Shown: positions 1 through 8,540, numbered from the stretch's first letter. The stretch: DNA of 64,000 nt from Methylohalobius sp964654415 (GCA_964654415.1 CAZZIP010000006.1:62001-126000), one strand, 5' to 3'. Translations and numbers: made by a program. Notes: generated by a model from the sequence alone, not told the origin.

Positions 1-903
1 CCGCTCGATGTGGGCGTACGGGCTATCAATGCTTTGTTGACGGTGGGACGGGGACAGCGCCTGGGACTATTTGCCGGTACCGGTGTTGGGAAAAGCGTGC
101 TTTTGGGAATGATGACCCGCTTTACCTCGGCGGACGTGGTGGTGGTAGGCTTAATCGGCGAGCGAGGGCGCGAGGTCAACGACTTCGTGCATAAAATTTT
201 GGGGCCTGAGGGGTTGGCCCGCGCAGTGGTCGTGGCCACACCCGCCGATCAGCCACCGCTTATGCGTTTGCACGGTGCGTTGCACGCCACCGCGATTGCC
301 GAACATTTTCGCGATCAGGGCTTGGATGTGCTGTTGCTGATGGACTCCCTGACCCGCTATGCCCAAGCCCAGCGCGAGATCGCCCTGGCTATCGACGAAC
401 CGCCGGCAACCAAGGGTTATCCTCCATCGGTGTTCGCCAAGCTGCCGCGTTTGGTGGAACGCGCCGGCTGTGGGGAGGAAGGGACAGGTTCGATCACTGC
501 TTTCTATACCGTTTTGGCCGAGGGGGACGACACCAACGACCCGATTGCCGATGCCGCGCGTGGGATTCTGGACGGCCACATCGTGTTGTCGCGCGAGTTG
601 GCCGAAGCCGGGCATTATCCGGCCATCGACATCGAGGCCTCGATCAGCCGGGTGATGGCCGATATCGTCCCAGAGCCTCAGCTTGAAGCCGCCCGTCGGT
701 TGAAAAAGTATTATTCTTTGTATCAACGCAATCGGGACCTGATTGTCTTGGGGGCTTATCAACGGGGTTCCGATCCGCGCATCGATCAGGCCATCCTCCT
801 GCAACCGAAGATCGCCGAATTCCTGCAGCAGGGAATGCATGAGGCAGTCAGTCTGGAGGACAGCGTAGCCGCCTTGACAACCCTGTTGCCGCCTGACTTA
901 TGA
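1..903 (+). CDS. fliI: Flagellum-specific ATPase FliI (3' part)
   Basis: Cytoplasmic ATPase of the flagellar type III export apparatus; it energises unfolding and delivery of rod, hook and filament subunits. The frame is open from the first base, so the 5' end lies outside the window and 300 of about 440 residues are visible. The P-loop AGTGVGKS is at visible residues 25-32, followed by the DSLTRYAQAQREI segment typical of FliI and the related F1-beta/SctN ATPases. The C-terminal chaperone-docking helical part is complete. Its stop overlaps the fliJ start (ATGA). SctN is the main alternative, but FliJ- and FliK-like neighbours favour FliI. Confidence 0.95.
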   Translation, partial: PLDVGVRAINALLTVGRGQRLGLFAGTGVGKSVLLGMMTRFTSADVVVVGLIGERGREVNDFVHKILGPEGLARAVVVATPADQPPLMRLHGALHATAIAEHFRDQGLDVLLLMDSLTRYAQAQREIALAIDEPPATKGYPPSVFAKLPRLVERAGCGEEGTGSITAFYTVLAEGDDTNDPIADAARGILDGHIVLSRELAEAGHYPAIDIEASISRVMADIVPEPQLEAARRLKKYYSLYQRNRDLIVLGAYQRGSDPRIDQAILLQPKIAEFLQQGMHEAVSLEDSVAALTTLLPPDL

Positions 904-1352
904 GCCGCGCACAGCGCTTTGAGCAGGTGGCGAAATTGACCGCCGAGCGGGAGAAAAAAGCTGCTGAGGCATTGGCGGCTTCCGCCAAAAGGTTGGAGGA
1001 AGCCAAAGCCAGACTGGAGACCTTATATCGGTTCCGCTCCGAATACCTCCTCCATTTGCAGCCGGGTGGGGATGTCATGAGCGCAATCTGGCTCCAACAG
1101 TTGCGCGCGTTCTTAAGTAGTCTGAGCCGCGCGATTGAGGAACAGGAAGTTGCTTTGCAGAAGCTGCGGCAAGAACATGCCGCCTTGCAGCTGGCCTGGC
1201 AACGGGCCCATTGCCGTCATCGAGGAATCGAAAAGGTACAAGCGGATTTTCTCCGCCGCCAGCAACTCACCGCCGAGCGCAGGCTGCAACGGGAGCTAGA
1301 CGATCGCGCCGGCAGACGCAGGCCGAGCAAAGGCGGGGGTGAGACGACATAA
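900..1352 (+). CDS. fliJ: Flagellar export protein FliJ
   Basis: Small coiled-coil stalk protein of the flagellar export ATPase, working with FliI and FlhA to couple ATPase and export gate. The 150 residues are almost wholly charged helix, rich in Glu, Lys, Arg, Gln and Ala, with no Pro-rich or membrane segment, which matches the family in length and composition. Family sequence conservation is low, so the call rests largely on its position between fliI and fliK. The start overlaps the fliI stop by four bases, implying translational coupling. Confidence 0.85.
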   Translation: MSRAQRFEQVAKLTAEREKKAAEALAASAKRLEEAKARLETLYRFRSEYLLHLQPGGDVMSAIWLQQLRAFLSSLSRAIEEQEVALQKLRQEHAALQLAWQRAHCRHRGIEKVQADFLRRQQLTAERRLQRELDDRAGRRRPSKGGGETT

Positions 1353-1368
1353 TGGCCCGATGTTTGCT
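1353..1368 (+). promoter_or_regulatory. Sigma-54 (-24/-12) promoter for fliK
   Basis: TGGCCCGATGTTTGCT matches the sigma-54 consensus TGGCACG-N4-TTGCW at all but one defined base, with GG and GC ten bases apart as required. It starts directly after the fliJ stop codon and would begin transcription near 1379, about 25 bases before the fliK ATG. Sigma-54 control of flagellar genes through FleQ/FlrC-type activators is established in Pseudomonas and Vibrio. Confidence 0.75.
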
Positions 1369-1404
1369 AGTTGTTTTGACGAGTAACCTGATTGGAGAGT
1401 AATC

Positions 1405-2952
1405 ATGTATCTGAATCCGAGCGAGGGGTTGGTCTCGGTTTTGGCGGCGCTGTTCCCGAAACAGAGCAATGCTTCGATCAGCCTTGGTGAGTCGCCGGCA
1501 CCGGAATTCGAGCAGATTCTGGCCAAATTGAGCGCGGTTTTTGCAGACCTCAGCCAAAGGCAGCGTCACGCTGTGGCTCTGCCGGGAGCATCCGGCGGGC
1601 AGAACCGGGATTTTGGCTCGGTGGAAGATGGAGAGGTGCTCGAAAGCCTGAGAGCTTTGCGCGAGTATGTGGAGACGGCCCTGCAGGACTTGCGGGCAGA
1701 AGCGGTGGGGGTAGGACAGCAGTTACCCCAGCTGTCTAGCGGACTTGGCCAGCCTGGGGTCCCAGCCACAGAAAATGCCCGGGAACCACTCGAAGACTTG
1801 AAGGCTTTGCGCACGCAGCTGAAAGCGGCTTTGCGGAGTGCCGTAGGGCAAACTCAGCTTACCGCGGAGAGACCGGGAGAAGAAGCAATCCCAGCGCTTC
1901 GATTGATCGAGGCATTGTCGCAATGGATAGGACAATACCAGCCCGACAGCCCCTCGGGTACAGTCGAATCGCCCGCGATCGACGATTCCAAAGCTGAGGA
2001 ACTTGCGCCGGTTGGCGACAAGGTCCAAACGGGCGTGAGGCAAGTGGCCGAAGAGGCCAAAGCGATCCTCGCGGCCGGGGAAGCTCAGCTTTGGCCGTTC
2101 TTGTCAAATTTTGTATCACCGCCGTTCGAAGCGGTACCGGCTGAAACAAACAATTCTCCTCAAGCTACTCCGGCGCTGCTGAGTTCTTCGGACGATGAAC
2201 CCAAACCTGCGCTGGGCCTAGTATCCCGGTTTAAGGAGGCGGCCACCGAGACAGAGGTCTTAAGGCCCGCGGATACCACGCTACCAGTCAAGCCTGGGCT
2301 AGTGTCGGAATCTGCTCTCCCCGGTGGATCGCCCCAGCCGGACATCCTAGTGCCTGATGGATCGCCCAGGCAGGACCCCCAGGGGGGCCAAATCGGCCCT
2401 GACTTGCCTAGTCACGGGGGAGAATTGCTGTCGTCCTTGACGCCAGGCAAGGTGGCAGAGTCTTCCCCTGCCTTCCCACTCGCTCCTCAGAGTGGGGATA
2501 AAATAGGGTTGGAACTCAAGTCGCTCCTTACGTCTCCGGAATGGGCAGACGAGTTGGGGCAACGGCTTATTTGGATGCACGGAAAATCGGTCCAGGCAGC
2601 CGAGATCCATCTCAACCCACCGCAATTGGGGCCGATGGCAGTCAGGATCCAGATGCACGATGATCAGACCAGCATCCAGTTTGCTTCTCCCCATGCAGCG
2701 GTGCGGGAGGCCATCGAAGCGGCTTTGCCGCGACTTAAAGAATTATTCAACGCCCAACAGTTGCCTTTGACTCACGTGGAAGTGTCTCAGCAATCCCTGG
2801 AGGATCGGTCCCATGCCCGCCGAGAGCAGTCTCACGCCTCCGCCCGGGATTACCAGGCCAGCGCGCAGGAAGACGGGTTGGAGGAATCCGGAAAAGAGAG
2901 CAGGCGGCTTGAGGTGAATGTCGGCAGCCGCCTCCTCAATCTCTATGTTTGA
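1405..2952 (+). CDS. fliK: Flagellar hook-length control protein FliK
   Basis: Secreted molecular ruler that sets hook length and triggers the export switch from hook to filament subunits. The 515 residues divide into a long, poorly conserved Ser/Pro/Glu/Ala-rich ruler region (about 1-370) and a C-terminal hook-length control domain (about 375-465) holding AEIHLNPPQLGPMAVRI, the signature of FliK C-domains. A Gln/Ser/Arg-rich tail follows. The ATG has a GGAGAG ribosome-binding site and its own sigma-54 promoter, so it can be expressed apart from fliIJ. Its 3' end overlaps the convergent rne gene by ten bases. Confidence 0.92.
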   Translation: MYLNPSEGLVSVLAALFPKQSNASISLGESPAPEFEQILAKLSAVFADLSQRQRHAVALPGASGGQNRDFGSVEDGEVLESLRALREYVETALQDLRAEAVGVGQQLPQLSSGLGQPGVPATENAREPLEDLKALRTQLKAALRSAVGQTQLTAERPGEEAIPALRLIEALSQWIGQYQPDSPSGTVESPAIDDSKAEELAPVGDKVQTGVRQVAEEAKAILAAGEAQLWPFLSNFVSPPFEAVPAETNNSPQATPALLSSSDDEPKPALGLVSRFKEAATETEVLRPADTTLPVKPGLVSESALPGGSPQPDILVPDGSPRQDPQGGQIGPDLPSHGGELLSSLTPGKVAESSPAFPLAPQSGDKIGLELKSLLTSPEWADELGQRLIWMHGKSVQAAEIHLNPPQLGPMAVRIQMHDDQTSIQFASPHAAVREAIEAALPRLKELFNAQQLPLTHVEVSQQSLEDRSHARREQSHASARDYQASAQEDGLEESGKESRRLEVNVGSRLLNLYV

Positions 2953-5099
2953 TCGGCGCTTTCAGTGGTTGATTCCGGTAGCGGTTTGGATTGTGGAACC
3001 TCGTTTTTGGCCTCCCTGGAGGCGGGAAATTCGTCAGACGTCGGCGCTTCAGCGGTCGATGCGGGATCAGCAGTCTTCTCCGGCTGCGAGGGTATCTCCT
3101 GGGTTTCTTGAGGAGACACAGTTGACTTAGCAAGCGAACGGCGGCTACTGCGGCGACGCCTGGATGAACCGCGCCGGTTCCCGCGTTTACGGGGAGGCGG
3201 TGCGGCTGCTTCAGTTTCTTCTGGCGCCTTCTCGTCGCCTTGGACGAGGGGAGTTGGCGTGACAGAAGCTTCCTCCGGGGGAGGACTTTGCCGCGGAGCC
3301 TCCCGGATAAAAGGGCTGGCCAGTTGCTTTGGCTCTCCTCCGTCGGGAGCAGGCTTGTCGGAAACCGGTTTGGGTGGCGGCAATGCTGCTTGGGTTGCGG
3401 TCTGTGGCGCAGGTGGCCCGGCGCGTCTGGCGCCGCCGATGAGCTTTTGCCAGAAACGTCTGATCAGCTCAGCCGAGGACACTTTGCTCCGAATCGGGGC
3501 CGGTGTGGAGGGGAAGAAATCCTTGATCGCTGCCTGCTCTACCTTGCGTGCTCCTTCGGCGGCGAAAGCCGGAACCTCGATTTTCTCCTGGGGAATCTGG
3601 GCATAGCTGGGGGGGGCTGCTTCGGCGCTTTCGCGCACACGCTGGATCTCGTAAGCTGGAGTTTCCAAGTGTTTGGAAGGCAGGATGACGACGCTCACTT
3701 CATGACGTTTTTCGATCTGCTCCAGCGCTTGGCGTTTCTCGTTGAGGAGATAAGTAGCCGGTTCCAACGGCAGGTGCACCACTACGCGGGAAGTAGCGGG
3801 TTTGAGCGCCTCCTCCTCGATGATGCGTAGGATCGACAGGGCCAGCGATTCGGTGCTGCGAATCGTGCCACGGCCCTGGCAGCGGGGGCAGGGAATGAGA
3901 CTGGATTCGCCGAGTGAGGGCCTGAGCCGCTGGCGCGACATCTCCAAAAGGCCAAAACGCGAAATCCGGCCAAGCTGGACCTTGGCGCGGTCGCTTTTGA
4001 CCGCCTCCTTGAGCTTCTGCTCTACCGCACGCTGATTGCGAGCTGAGGCCATATCGATGAAATCGATTACGAATAGCCCTCCCAGGTCCCTAAGGCGCAG
4101 CTGCCGGGCGATCTCTTCGGCCGCCTCGAGGTTGGTAGTGAGAGCAGTCTCCTCGATGTCGCCACCTTTGGTGGCACGGGCGGAATTGATGTCGATGGAG
4201 GTCAACGCTTCCGTATGGTCGATTACGATAGCACCGCCCGAGGGCAAGGGAACCTCGCGCTGATAGGCCAGCTCGATCTGGCTTTCGATTTGGAAGCGAC
4301 TGAACAAGGGGACGGGATCTTCGTACAGCTTGGCCTTGCTGATGAAGTGCGGCATGACCTGCTGCAAGAAATTGCGCACCATGCGGTAGGTGGAGGGATT
4401 GTCAACCAAAATTTCGTCGATGTCGGCGCGCAGATGGTCACGCAGCGCGCGGATGATGACGTTGCTTTCCTGGAAGATCAAAAACGGCGCGGGTTTCAAT
4501 TTGGCCGAGCGTTCGATAGCCTCCCACAGTTGCAGGAGATAATTGAGATCCCACTGCAATTCCTCTGCGGTTTTACCGCTGGCGGCGGTGCGCACGATCA
4601 GCCCCATCCCCTCGGGCAGATCCAAAGAGGCAATGATTTCTTTGAGATCGCCGCGGGCTTCCCCCTCGATGCGGCGCGAGATGCCTCCGGCGCGGGGGTT
4701 GTTGGGCATCAACACCAGGTAGCTCCCGGCCAGGGCAATATAAGTGGTCAGTGCCGCCCCCTTGTTGCCCCGTTCCTCCTTCTCGATCTGGACGATTACC
4801 TCTTGACCTTCGTGGATCAAGTCCTTGATCTCGGAACGGCTTTGATCCGGCTCCAAAGGGTGGGAGAAATAAGTAGGCGCGATCTCCTTGAACGGCAGAA
4901 AGCCGTGGCGTTCGGAACCGTAGTTGACGAAGGCGGCTTCTAAGCTGGGTTCGATCCTAGTAATGATGCCTTTGTAGATGTTGGCTTTTTTTTGTTCGCG
5001 CGAGGGAACCTCAATATCAAAGTCATAAAGTTTTTGACCGTCCACTAAGGCGACGCGCAGCTCCTCCGGCTGCGTAGCATTGATGAGCATTCTTTTCAT
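2943..5099 (-). CDS. rne: Ribonuclease E
   Basis: Essential 5'-sensing endoribonuclease for mRNA decay and rRNA/tRNA maturation. The N-terminus MKRMLINATQPEELRVAL is nearly that of E. coli RNase E. An S1 domain lies at about 39-120, the DNase I-like catalytic core carries the conserved acidic segments SIDINSA and FVIDFIDM, and the zinc-link CPRCQG is near residue 405. At 718 residues it is shorter than the 1061 of E. coli: the C-terminal half is a Pro/Glu-rich, disordered tail with an Arg-rich patch (RKRGNRRGSSRRRR), a probable RNA-binding scaffold. It diverges from rluC, as in enterobacteria. RNase G is excluded by the tail. Confidence 0.96.
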   Translation of the reverse strand: MKRMLINATQPEELRVALVDGQKLYDFDIEVPSREQKKANIYKGIITRIEPSLEAAFVNYGSERHGFLPFKEIAPTYFSHPLEPDQSRSEIKDLIHEGQEVIVQIEKEERGNKGAALTTYIALAGSYLVLMPNNPRAGGISRRIEGEARGDLKEIIASLDLPEGMGLIVRTAASGKTAEELQWDLNYLLQLWEAIERSAKLKPAPFLIFQESNVIIRALRDHLRADIDEILVDNPSTYRMVRNFLQQVMPHFISKAKLYEDPVPLFSRFQIESQIELAYQREVPLPSGGAIVIDHTEALTSIDINSARATKGGDIEETALTTNLEAAEEIARQLRLRDLGGLFVIDFIDMASARNQRAVEQKLKEAVKSDRAKVQLGRISRFGLLEMSRQRLRPSLGESSLIPCPRCQGRGTIRSTESLALSILRIIEEEALKPATSRVVVHLPLEPATYLLNEKRQALEQIEKRHEVSVVILPSKHLETPAYEIQRVRESAEAAPPSYAQIPQEKIEVPAFAAEGARKVEQAAIKDFFPSTPAPIRSKVSSAELIRRFWQKLIGGARRAGPPAPQTATQAALPPPKPVSDKPAPDGGEPKQLASPFIREAPRQSPPPEEASVTPTPLVQGDEKAPEETEAAAPPPRKRGNRRGSSRRRRSSRRSLAKSTVSPQETQEIPSQPEKTADPASTAEAPTSDEFPASREAKNEVPQSKPLPESTTESADQT

Positions 5100-5276
5100 T
5101 CTGATATTCCTTTTGCGTCCAAGCGAATGAGGCGGGAGCAGGCCGGGACTTAAGATCGTCCTCGAAGAGGAGCGCAGCTACAAGGGGCGCGCTCGGATTC
5201 TGATCCAGCATAGACCTATGCTGTTTTACCCTCTCCCTCAAGATGACTTTCATTCGTATTTGTAGTTTTTCAAGGA

Positions 5277-5317
5277 TTGATTTAAATCAAATAGCCTATT
5301 GCCTAGGGTTTTATGCT
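5277..5317 (+). promoter_or_regulatory. FNR/ANR-type box with class II -10 element
   Basis: TTGATTTAAATCAA at 5277-5290 is a perfect match to the FNR consensus TTGAT-N4-ATCAA. TATGCT at 5312-5317 would place the start near 5324, putting the box centre about 41 bases upstream, the class II activator geometry, facing rluC. A related DNR or CRP-type regulator is possible. Whether it acts on rne as well cannot be read from the sequence. Confidence 0.6.
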
Positions 5318-5353
5318 CTTATGACCTTAAAGACCGGCATTTTGTTCGATGTT

Positions 5354-5381
5354 TTGGTATTGGGGTGAAATCCGGTATAAA
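5354..5381 (+). promoter_or_regulatory. Possible sigma-70 promoter for rluC
   Basis: TTGGTA at 5354-5359 and TATAAA at 5376-5381 are separated by 16 bases, with a start expected near 5388, about 40 bases before the rluC start codon. The -35 match is moderate. Confidence 0.4.
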
Positions 5382-5429
5382 CAGAGCACGTGAGGGATCA
5401 AAGATCCTATCAAATGAGTCATTATAACG

Positions 5430-6425
5430 TTGGCAATAAATAAAATCTACGAATCTCAAGTGATTGAAAAATCTGACAAAATTGAGCCAAAACTGGTCGA
5501 GATCAACGCCGATGATGCAGGCCAGCGGATTGACAATTTCCTCATCGCTTATCTCAAAGGAGTACCCAAAAGCCATATTTATCGCCTGTTGCGCACCGGG
5601 CAAGTGCGGGTCAACAAAGGGCGGGTCAAGGCTCAATATCGCTTAAATTCTGGGGATTTGATCCGCTTGCCCCCTCTGACTATGCCTTCAAACCCAGTGC
5701 TGGACGCTCCGGAAGCGCGGGCAATGGGACGCCGCTTGCAAAACCAAGTTTTGTATGAAGACGACTGGCTGCTGGTGATCAACAAACCGGCTGGGATGCC
5801 GGTGCATGGTGGCAGCGGCCTTTCTGGGGGAGTAATCGAGGGATTGCGCCTTATTTGTCCTGAGGCTGAGCGCTGGGAGTTGGTCCATCGCTTAGATAAA
5901 GACACTTCCGGTTGCCTGTTGATCGCCAAGCGCAAAAGCGTGCTTAGGACTTTGCATCAGGCTTTGCGCGATAGTCAGCTAGACAAGCGCTATCTTGCTT
6001 TGCTGGCTGGAGTGTGGGGGGCGAAGCAGCGCTTGGTCGAGGTTCCTTTGCGCAAATACGTGCTGCAAGGGGGTGAGCGTTTCGTGCGCGTGGACCCGCA
6101 AGGCAAACCCGCCCAGACCGAGTTTATCAAGCTTGCCCAATTGACCGACGCCACTTTGGTCGAAGCGCGCCTCCTGACCGGACGTACCCATCAGATTCGC
6201 GTCCACGCCGCTTATTTAGGTCATCCTATCGTAGGAGATGAACGTTATGGCGATGAGGAGACTAATTTAAGCTTTCGCCGAAGAGGGTTGAAGCGCTTGT
6301 TTCTGCACGCTTGGCAGTTGGCTTTTGCTCATCCGGTCACCGGCGCGCCGCTAAGGCTTAAGGCACCGCTTCCGCCCGAACTTTTAAACTGGCTTGAACG
6401 CGAGGGGTATCATGGAGCAGAGTGA
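5430..6425 (+). CDS. rluC: 23S rRNA pseudouridine(955/2504/2580) synthase RluC
   Basis: Isomerises specific uridines in 23S rRNA to pseudouridine. An S4 RNA-binding domain (about 30-90, with GQRIDNFL) precedes the catalytic domain, whose motif HRLDKDTSG carries the active-site Asp. RluD-family members share this architecture; the divergent rne partner, conserved in enterobacteria, and the N-terminal sequence favour RluC. The start is TTG at 5430; GTG at 5460 would give a length closer to other RluC proteins, so the first ten residues are uncertain. It is the first of four overlapping genes running to 8461. Confidence 0.9.
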   Translation: MAINKIYESQVIEKSDKIEPKLVEINADDAGQRIDNFLIAYLKGVPKSHIYRLLRTGQVRVNKGRVKAQYRLNSGDLIRLPPLTMPSNPVLDAPEARAMGRRLQNQVLYEDDWLLVINKPAGMPVHGGSGLSGGVIEGLRLICPEAERWELVHRLDKDTSGCLLIAKRKSVLRTLHQALRDSQLDKRYLALLAGVWGAKQRLVEVPLRKYVLQGGERFVRVDPQGKPAQTEFIKLAQLTDATLVEARLLTGRTHQIRVHAAYLGHPIVGDERYGDEETNLSFRRRGLKRLFLHAWQLAFAHPVTGAPLRLKAPLPPELLNWLEREGYHGAE

Positions 6426-6807
6426 ATTTCAAACGTGCGATGAGGTAAAAACCACGCGCCAGGTATATGTCAAGGTCAGGGAGTTTAAAATTCCTCCGGT
6501 GCGGGACGGTTTGGTGTTGGGGCGCAAGGCGCAGATTGGCTGCTATGCCATCCGCAAAGCTTTGCACCTGCTCGTAGCAGCGCCTTTTGTTCACTTGGAG
6601 CTCGAGGACGAAGTGATCTCCGACCTCATCGTGCGCGAATCGGTGCTCAGGCGCTTTCCCAAAGAGCAACTTATCGCTTTTGTGTTGGCTAAGGTCAAGC
6701 CGCTGATGGGAGAGGAAGAAATCCTTGAGTTGGAAATCGATACCGAGGTACTTTTAGACGCCCGGCTAATTTGCCAGGAACGGTTCGAAAAAGTCACCAA
6801 AGCTTGA
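6412..6807 (+). CDS. Unrecognised acidic protein, 131 residues
   Basis: I do not recognise this family. The protein is soluble, without signal peptide or membrane helix, and alternates short beta-like and acidic helical segments (for example EEEILELEIDTEVLLDARL). I chose the ATG at 6412, preceded by GAGGGG and overlapping the end of rluC by 14 bases; an upstream TTG at 6394 is less likely. Its stop overlaps the ATG of the following histidine kinase (TGATG), so the two are probably translated together. This suggests, without proving, a role linked to that kinase or to RluC. Confidence 0.7.
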   Translation: MEQSEFQTCDEVKTTRQVYVKVREFKIPPVRDGLVLGRKAQIGCYAIRKALHLLVAAPFVHLELEDEVISDLIVRESVLRRFPKEQLIAFVLAKVKPLMGEEEILELEIDTEVLLDARLICQERFEKVTKA

Positions 6808-7838
6808 TGGTCCTCGTTGCCCGCGATGCTCTGACCGATCGCTTGGTCAGAGTCCGAGCCGAAGCGCGTCCTAAGATCGGCCAGAACGCTGATGAAGTTT
6901 TGTACGCGGTATTTGCCGATCGAAATCTTAAGCACTTCTTAGGCTTGGTGTCAGCCAAGGAGATTGCGGCCAAGCCGCAGCGGATTTTTGCCGACTTGTT
7001 GCCCAGACAAGCGCTAGAACCTGTGGCAGAAGATACTCCATTGGATCAGGTTTTCAGGCACATGGAGCAGGAAGGCTTATGGTATCTTCCGGTCGTAGAT
7101 AGCGGGGGGTGTTTCTTAGGTGCAGTGACCCGCTTTGGGATCGTAAAGGCCTTGTTTGCGGAAAACCGACGCCTGATTTTGCGCTTGTTTACTCTTCAGG
7201 AACAGGAACGCCGCTTTTTATACCGCGAATTGCACGACGAATTGGGTCAGTACCTGACCGCCCTTAGGGCCGATCTAGAACGCCTGTCCTTCTCGCTCAG
7301 GGGAGAAGCCAAACTTGAGGTCGAAGCTATCGGCCGGGTAGTGGAGCATTTGTGCTTGACCCTGAAGAAAGTGATGAGTGGCCTGTACCCAATGGTTTTG
7401 GACCAGTTGGGATTGGTGGAAGGGCTGTACGAGTTGGTCGAGGAATACCGGCGTCACCATCCCCAAGTGAGGTTCGAGCTTAAAGCGGACGGCGATTTTA
7501 AGGACTTGGATGAAGAGTATGCCTTGTGTTTGTATCGGGTTGCGCAGGAAGCTTTAACTAACGCCGTTCGCCACGCCAAGGCTCGCCAGATAAACCTATG
7601 CCTGTGCCGGTTTCCCCAAGGTCCAAAAAATTCCTGCCGCGGCTATTTTCCTTGTTCTTCCCAGCCAGTAGTTTATCTTTCGATCCGCGACGACGGCCAA
7701 GGCTTGGCAGCAAATCTCAAGGGTGGTTTCGGCTTGATCAGTATGCGCGAGCGGGTCCAAGCGCTTGGGGGAACCTTAAAGCTCGACAGTCGACCTAAAC
7801 AGGGAGTAACCGTTACTGTCGGGCTGCCACTTCCATGA
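6807..7838 (+). CDS. CBS-domain sensor histidine kinase (NarL/LuxR-type family)
   Basis: Cytoplasmic sensor kinase of 343 residues. A CBS-like pair fills residues 1-120 (YLPVVDSGGCFLGAVT is the second-motif signature), followed by a HisKA_3 dimerisation helix with His143 in RELHDELGQYL and a HATPase domain (QEALTNAVRHA, DDGQGL). No membrane segment is present, so the input is probably a cytosolic ligand; CBS pairs commonly bind adenosyl nucleotides. The ATG at 6807 overlaps the preceding stop; a TTG at 6771 is an unlikely alternative. The stop overlaps the next response-regulator gene by four bases, making the two a cognate pair. Its N-terminal module resembles that of the 9034-11703 protein. 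Confidence 0.88.
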   Translation: MVLVARDALTDRLVRVRAEARPKIGQNADEVLYAVFADRNLKHFLGLVSAKEIAAKPQRIFADLLPRQALEPVAEDTPLDQVFRHMEQEGLWYLPVVDSGGCFLGAVTRFGIVKALFAENRRLILRLFTLQEQERRFLYRELHDELGQYLTALRADLERLSFSLRGEAKLEVEAIGRVVEHLCLTLKKVMSGLYPMVLDQLGLVEGLYELVEEYRRHHPQVRFELKADGDFKDLDEEYALCLYRVAQEALTNAVRHAKARQINLCLCRFPQGPKNSCRGYFPCSSQPVVYLSIRDDGQGLAANLKGGFGLISMRERVQALGGTLKLDSRPKQGVTVTVGLPLP

Positions 7839-8461
7839 AACCGATTTCCTTGCTTCTAATCGACGACCACCCAGTGGTGCGCCAAGGATATAAAAGCTAT
7901 TTGGCGAAAGCCCTGCCAATAGAAGTGATCGAAGCCGGCAATGGGCGGGAAGCCTATTCAGCCTTCGTGCGCTTTACGCCTGAGGTTGTGGTGCTCGATT
8001 TGCGCCTGCCGGATATGAGCGGGCTGGAAGTTTTGCGGAGAATCCGTCAGCGCGATCCAAGCGCTAAAGTGATCGTGTTTACCATCTTCGACAACCCTTT
8101 GTTGCTAAAGAGGGCCCTGGAGGGTGGCGCCTTGGGATATCTCAGCAAAGGTGCAAGCCCCAAGCTTTTGCTCCAAGCGCTTGAAGCGGTGCTACGCGGG
8201 GAACGGTTTATCGACCCTCAATTAGCAGAGGCTAAGTCGCCTCATGCTAAGCTTGAGTGCTTGACGCGCCGGGAATTTGAGGTGTTTCAGTTATTGGCTC
8301 AGGGCAAATCGGTGGCGGAAATCGCTAAGGTTTTGAGCATAAGCCCCAAGACGGTGGGCGTCCACCAGACGCGGATTCTCCATAAACTGCATCTTCCTAA
8401 TACCGCTTGCCTGGTGCTTTTGGCGTTTAGCGCTGGTCTGCTCCAGCCTCAGCAAATTTAA
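7835..8461 (+). CDS. NarL/FixJ-family response regulator
   Basis: Two-component transcription regulator of 208 residues: receiver domain (about 1-120; acidic pair Asp10/Asp11, phospho-acceptor Asp55 in VVVLDLRLPD, conserved Lys in YLSKGA) and a LuxR-type helix-turn-helix (about 140-200; LTRREFEVFQLLAQGKSVAEI). It is translationally coupled to the CBS histidine kinase through an ATGA overlap, so that kinase is its likely partner. Possible targets are the downstream PAS/GGDEF genes, because a perfect inverted repeat lies just after this gene, but this is inference. Confidence 0.92.
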   Translation: MKPISLLLIDDHPVVRQGYKSYLAKALPIEVIEAGNGREAYSAFVRFTPEVVVLDLRLPDMSGLEVLRRIRQRDPSAKVIVFTIFDNPLLLKRALEGGALGYLSKGASPKLLLQALEAVLRGERFIDPQLAEAKSPHAKLECLTRREFEVFQLLAQGKSVAEIAKVLSISPKTVGVHQTRILHKLHLPNTACLVLLAFSAGLLQPQQI

Positions 8462-8502
8462 GGATTTTTCTTATAGCTAAGCGGCAAACTCCCAAGCTCA
8501 TA

Positions 8503-8526
8503 ATTACCTTGTAAAAATAAGGTAAT
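8503..8526. repeat. Perfect 8+8 inverted repeat before the PAS gene
   Basis: ATTACCTT and AAGGTAAT flank an eight-base AT-rich spacer, 14 bases before the ATG at 8541. No T-run follows on the plus strand, so it is a poor terminator in that direction. It could be an operator for the adjacent LuxR-type regulator or a leader hairpin. Confidence 0.5.
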
Positions 8527-8540
8527 CAGGATAGAGAGGA

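Larger units (their letters stand above)
5100..5429. other. rne-rluC divergent intergenic region (330 bases)
   Basis: No gene is visible here. The region must hold the rne promoter and leader on the minus strand and the rluC promoter on the plus strand. E. coli rne has a long structured leader through which RNase E controls its own mRNA; a leader of up to about 300 bases would fit, but I did not identify its hairpins or a clear minus-strand promoter. A perfect FNR-type box and two plus-strand -10 candidates are listed separately. Confidence 0.5.

Noticed and set aside
3240..3830. 196-codon frame opposite the rne tail
   Set aside because: Low-complexity complement of the Pro/Arg-rich RNase E tail with no family resemblance.
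4215..4943. Long open frame (242 codons) antisense to rne
   Set aside because: It mirrors the RNase E catalytic domain codons, has no ribosome-binding site and its product resembles no family; a shadow of GC-rich coding DNA.
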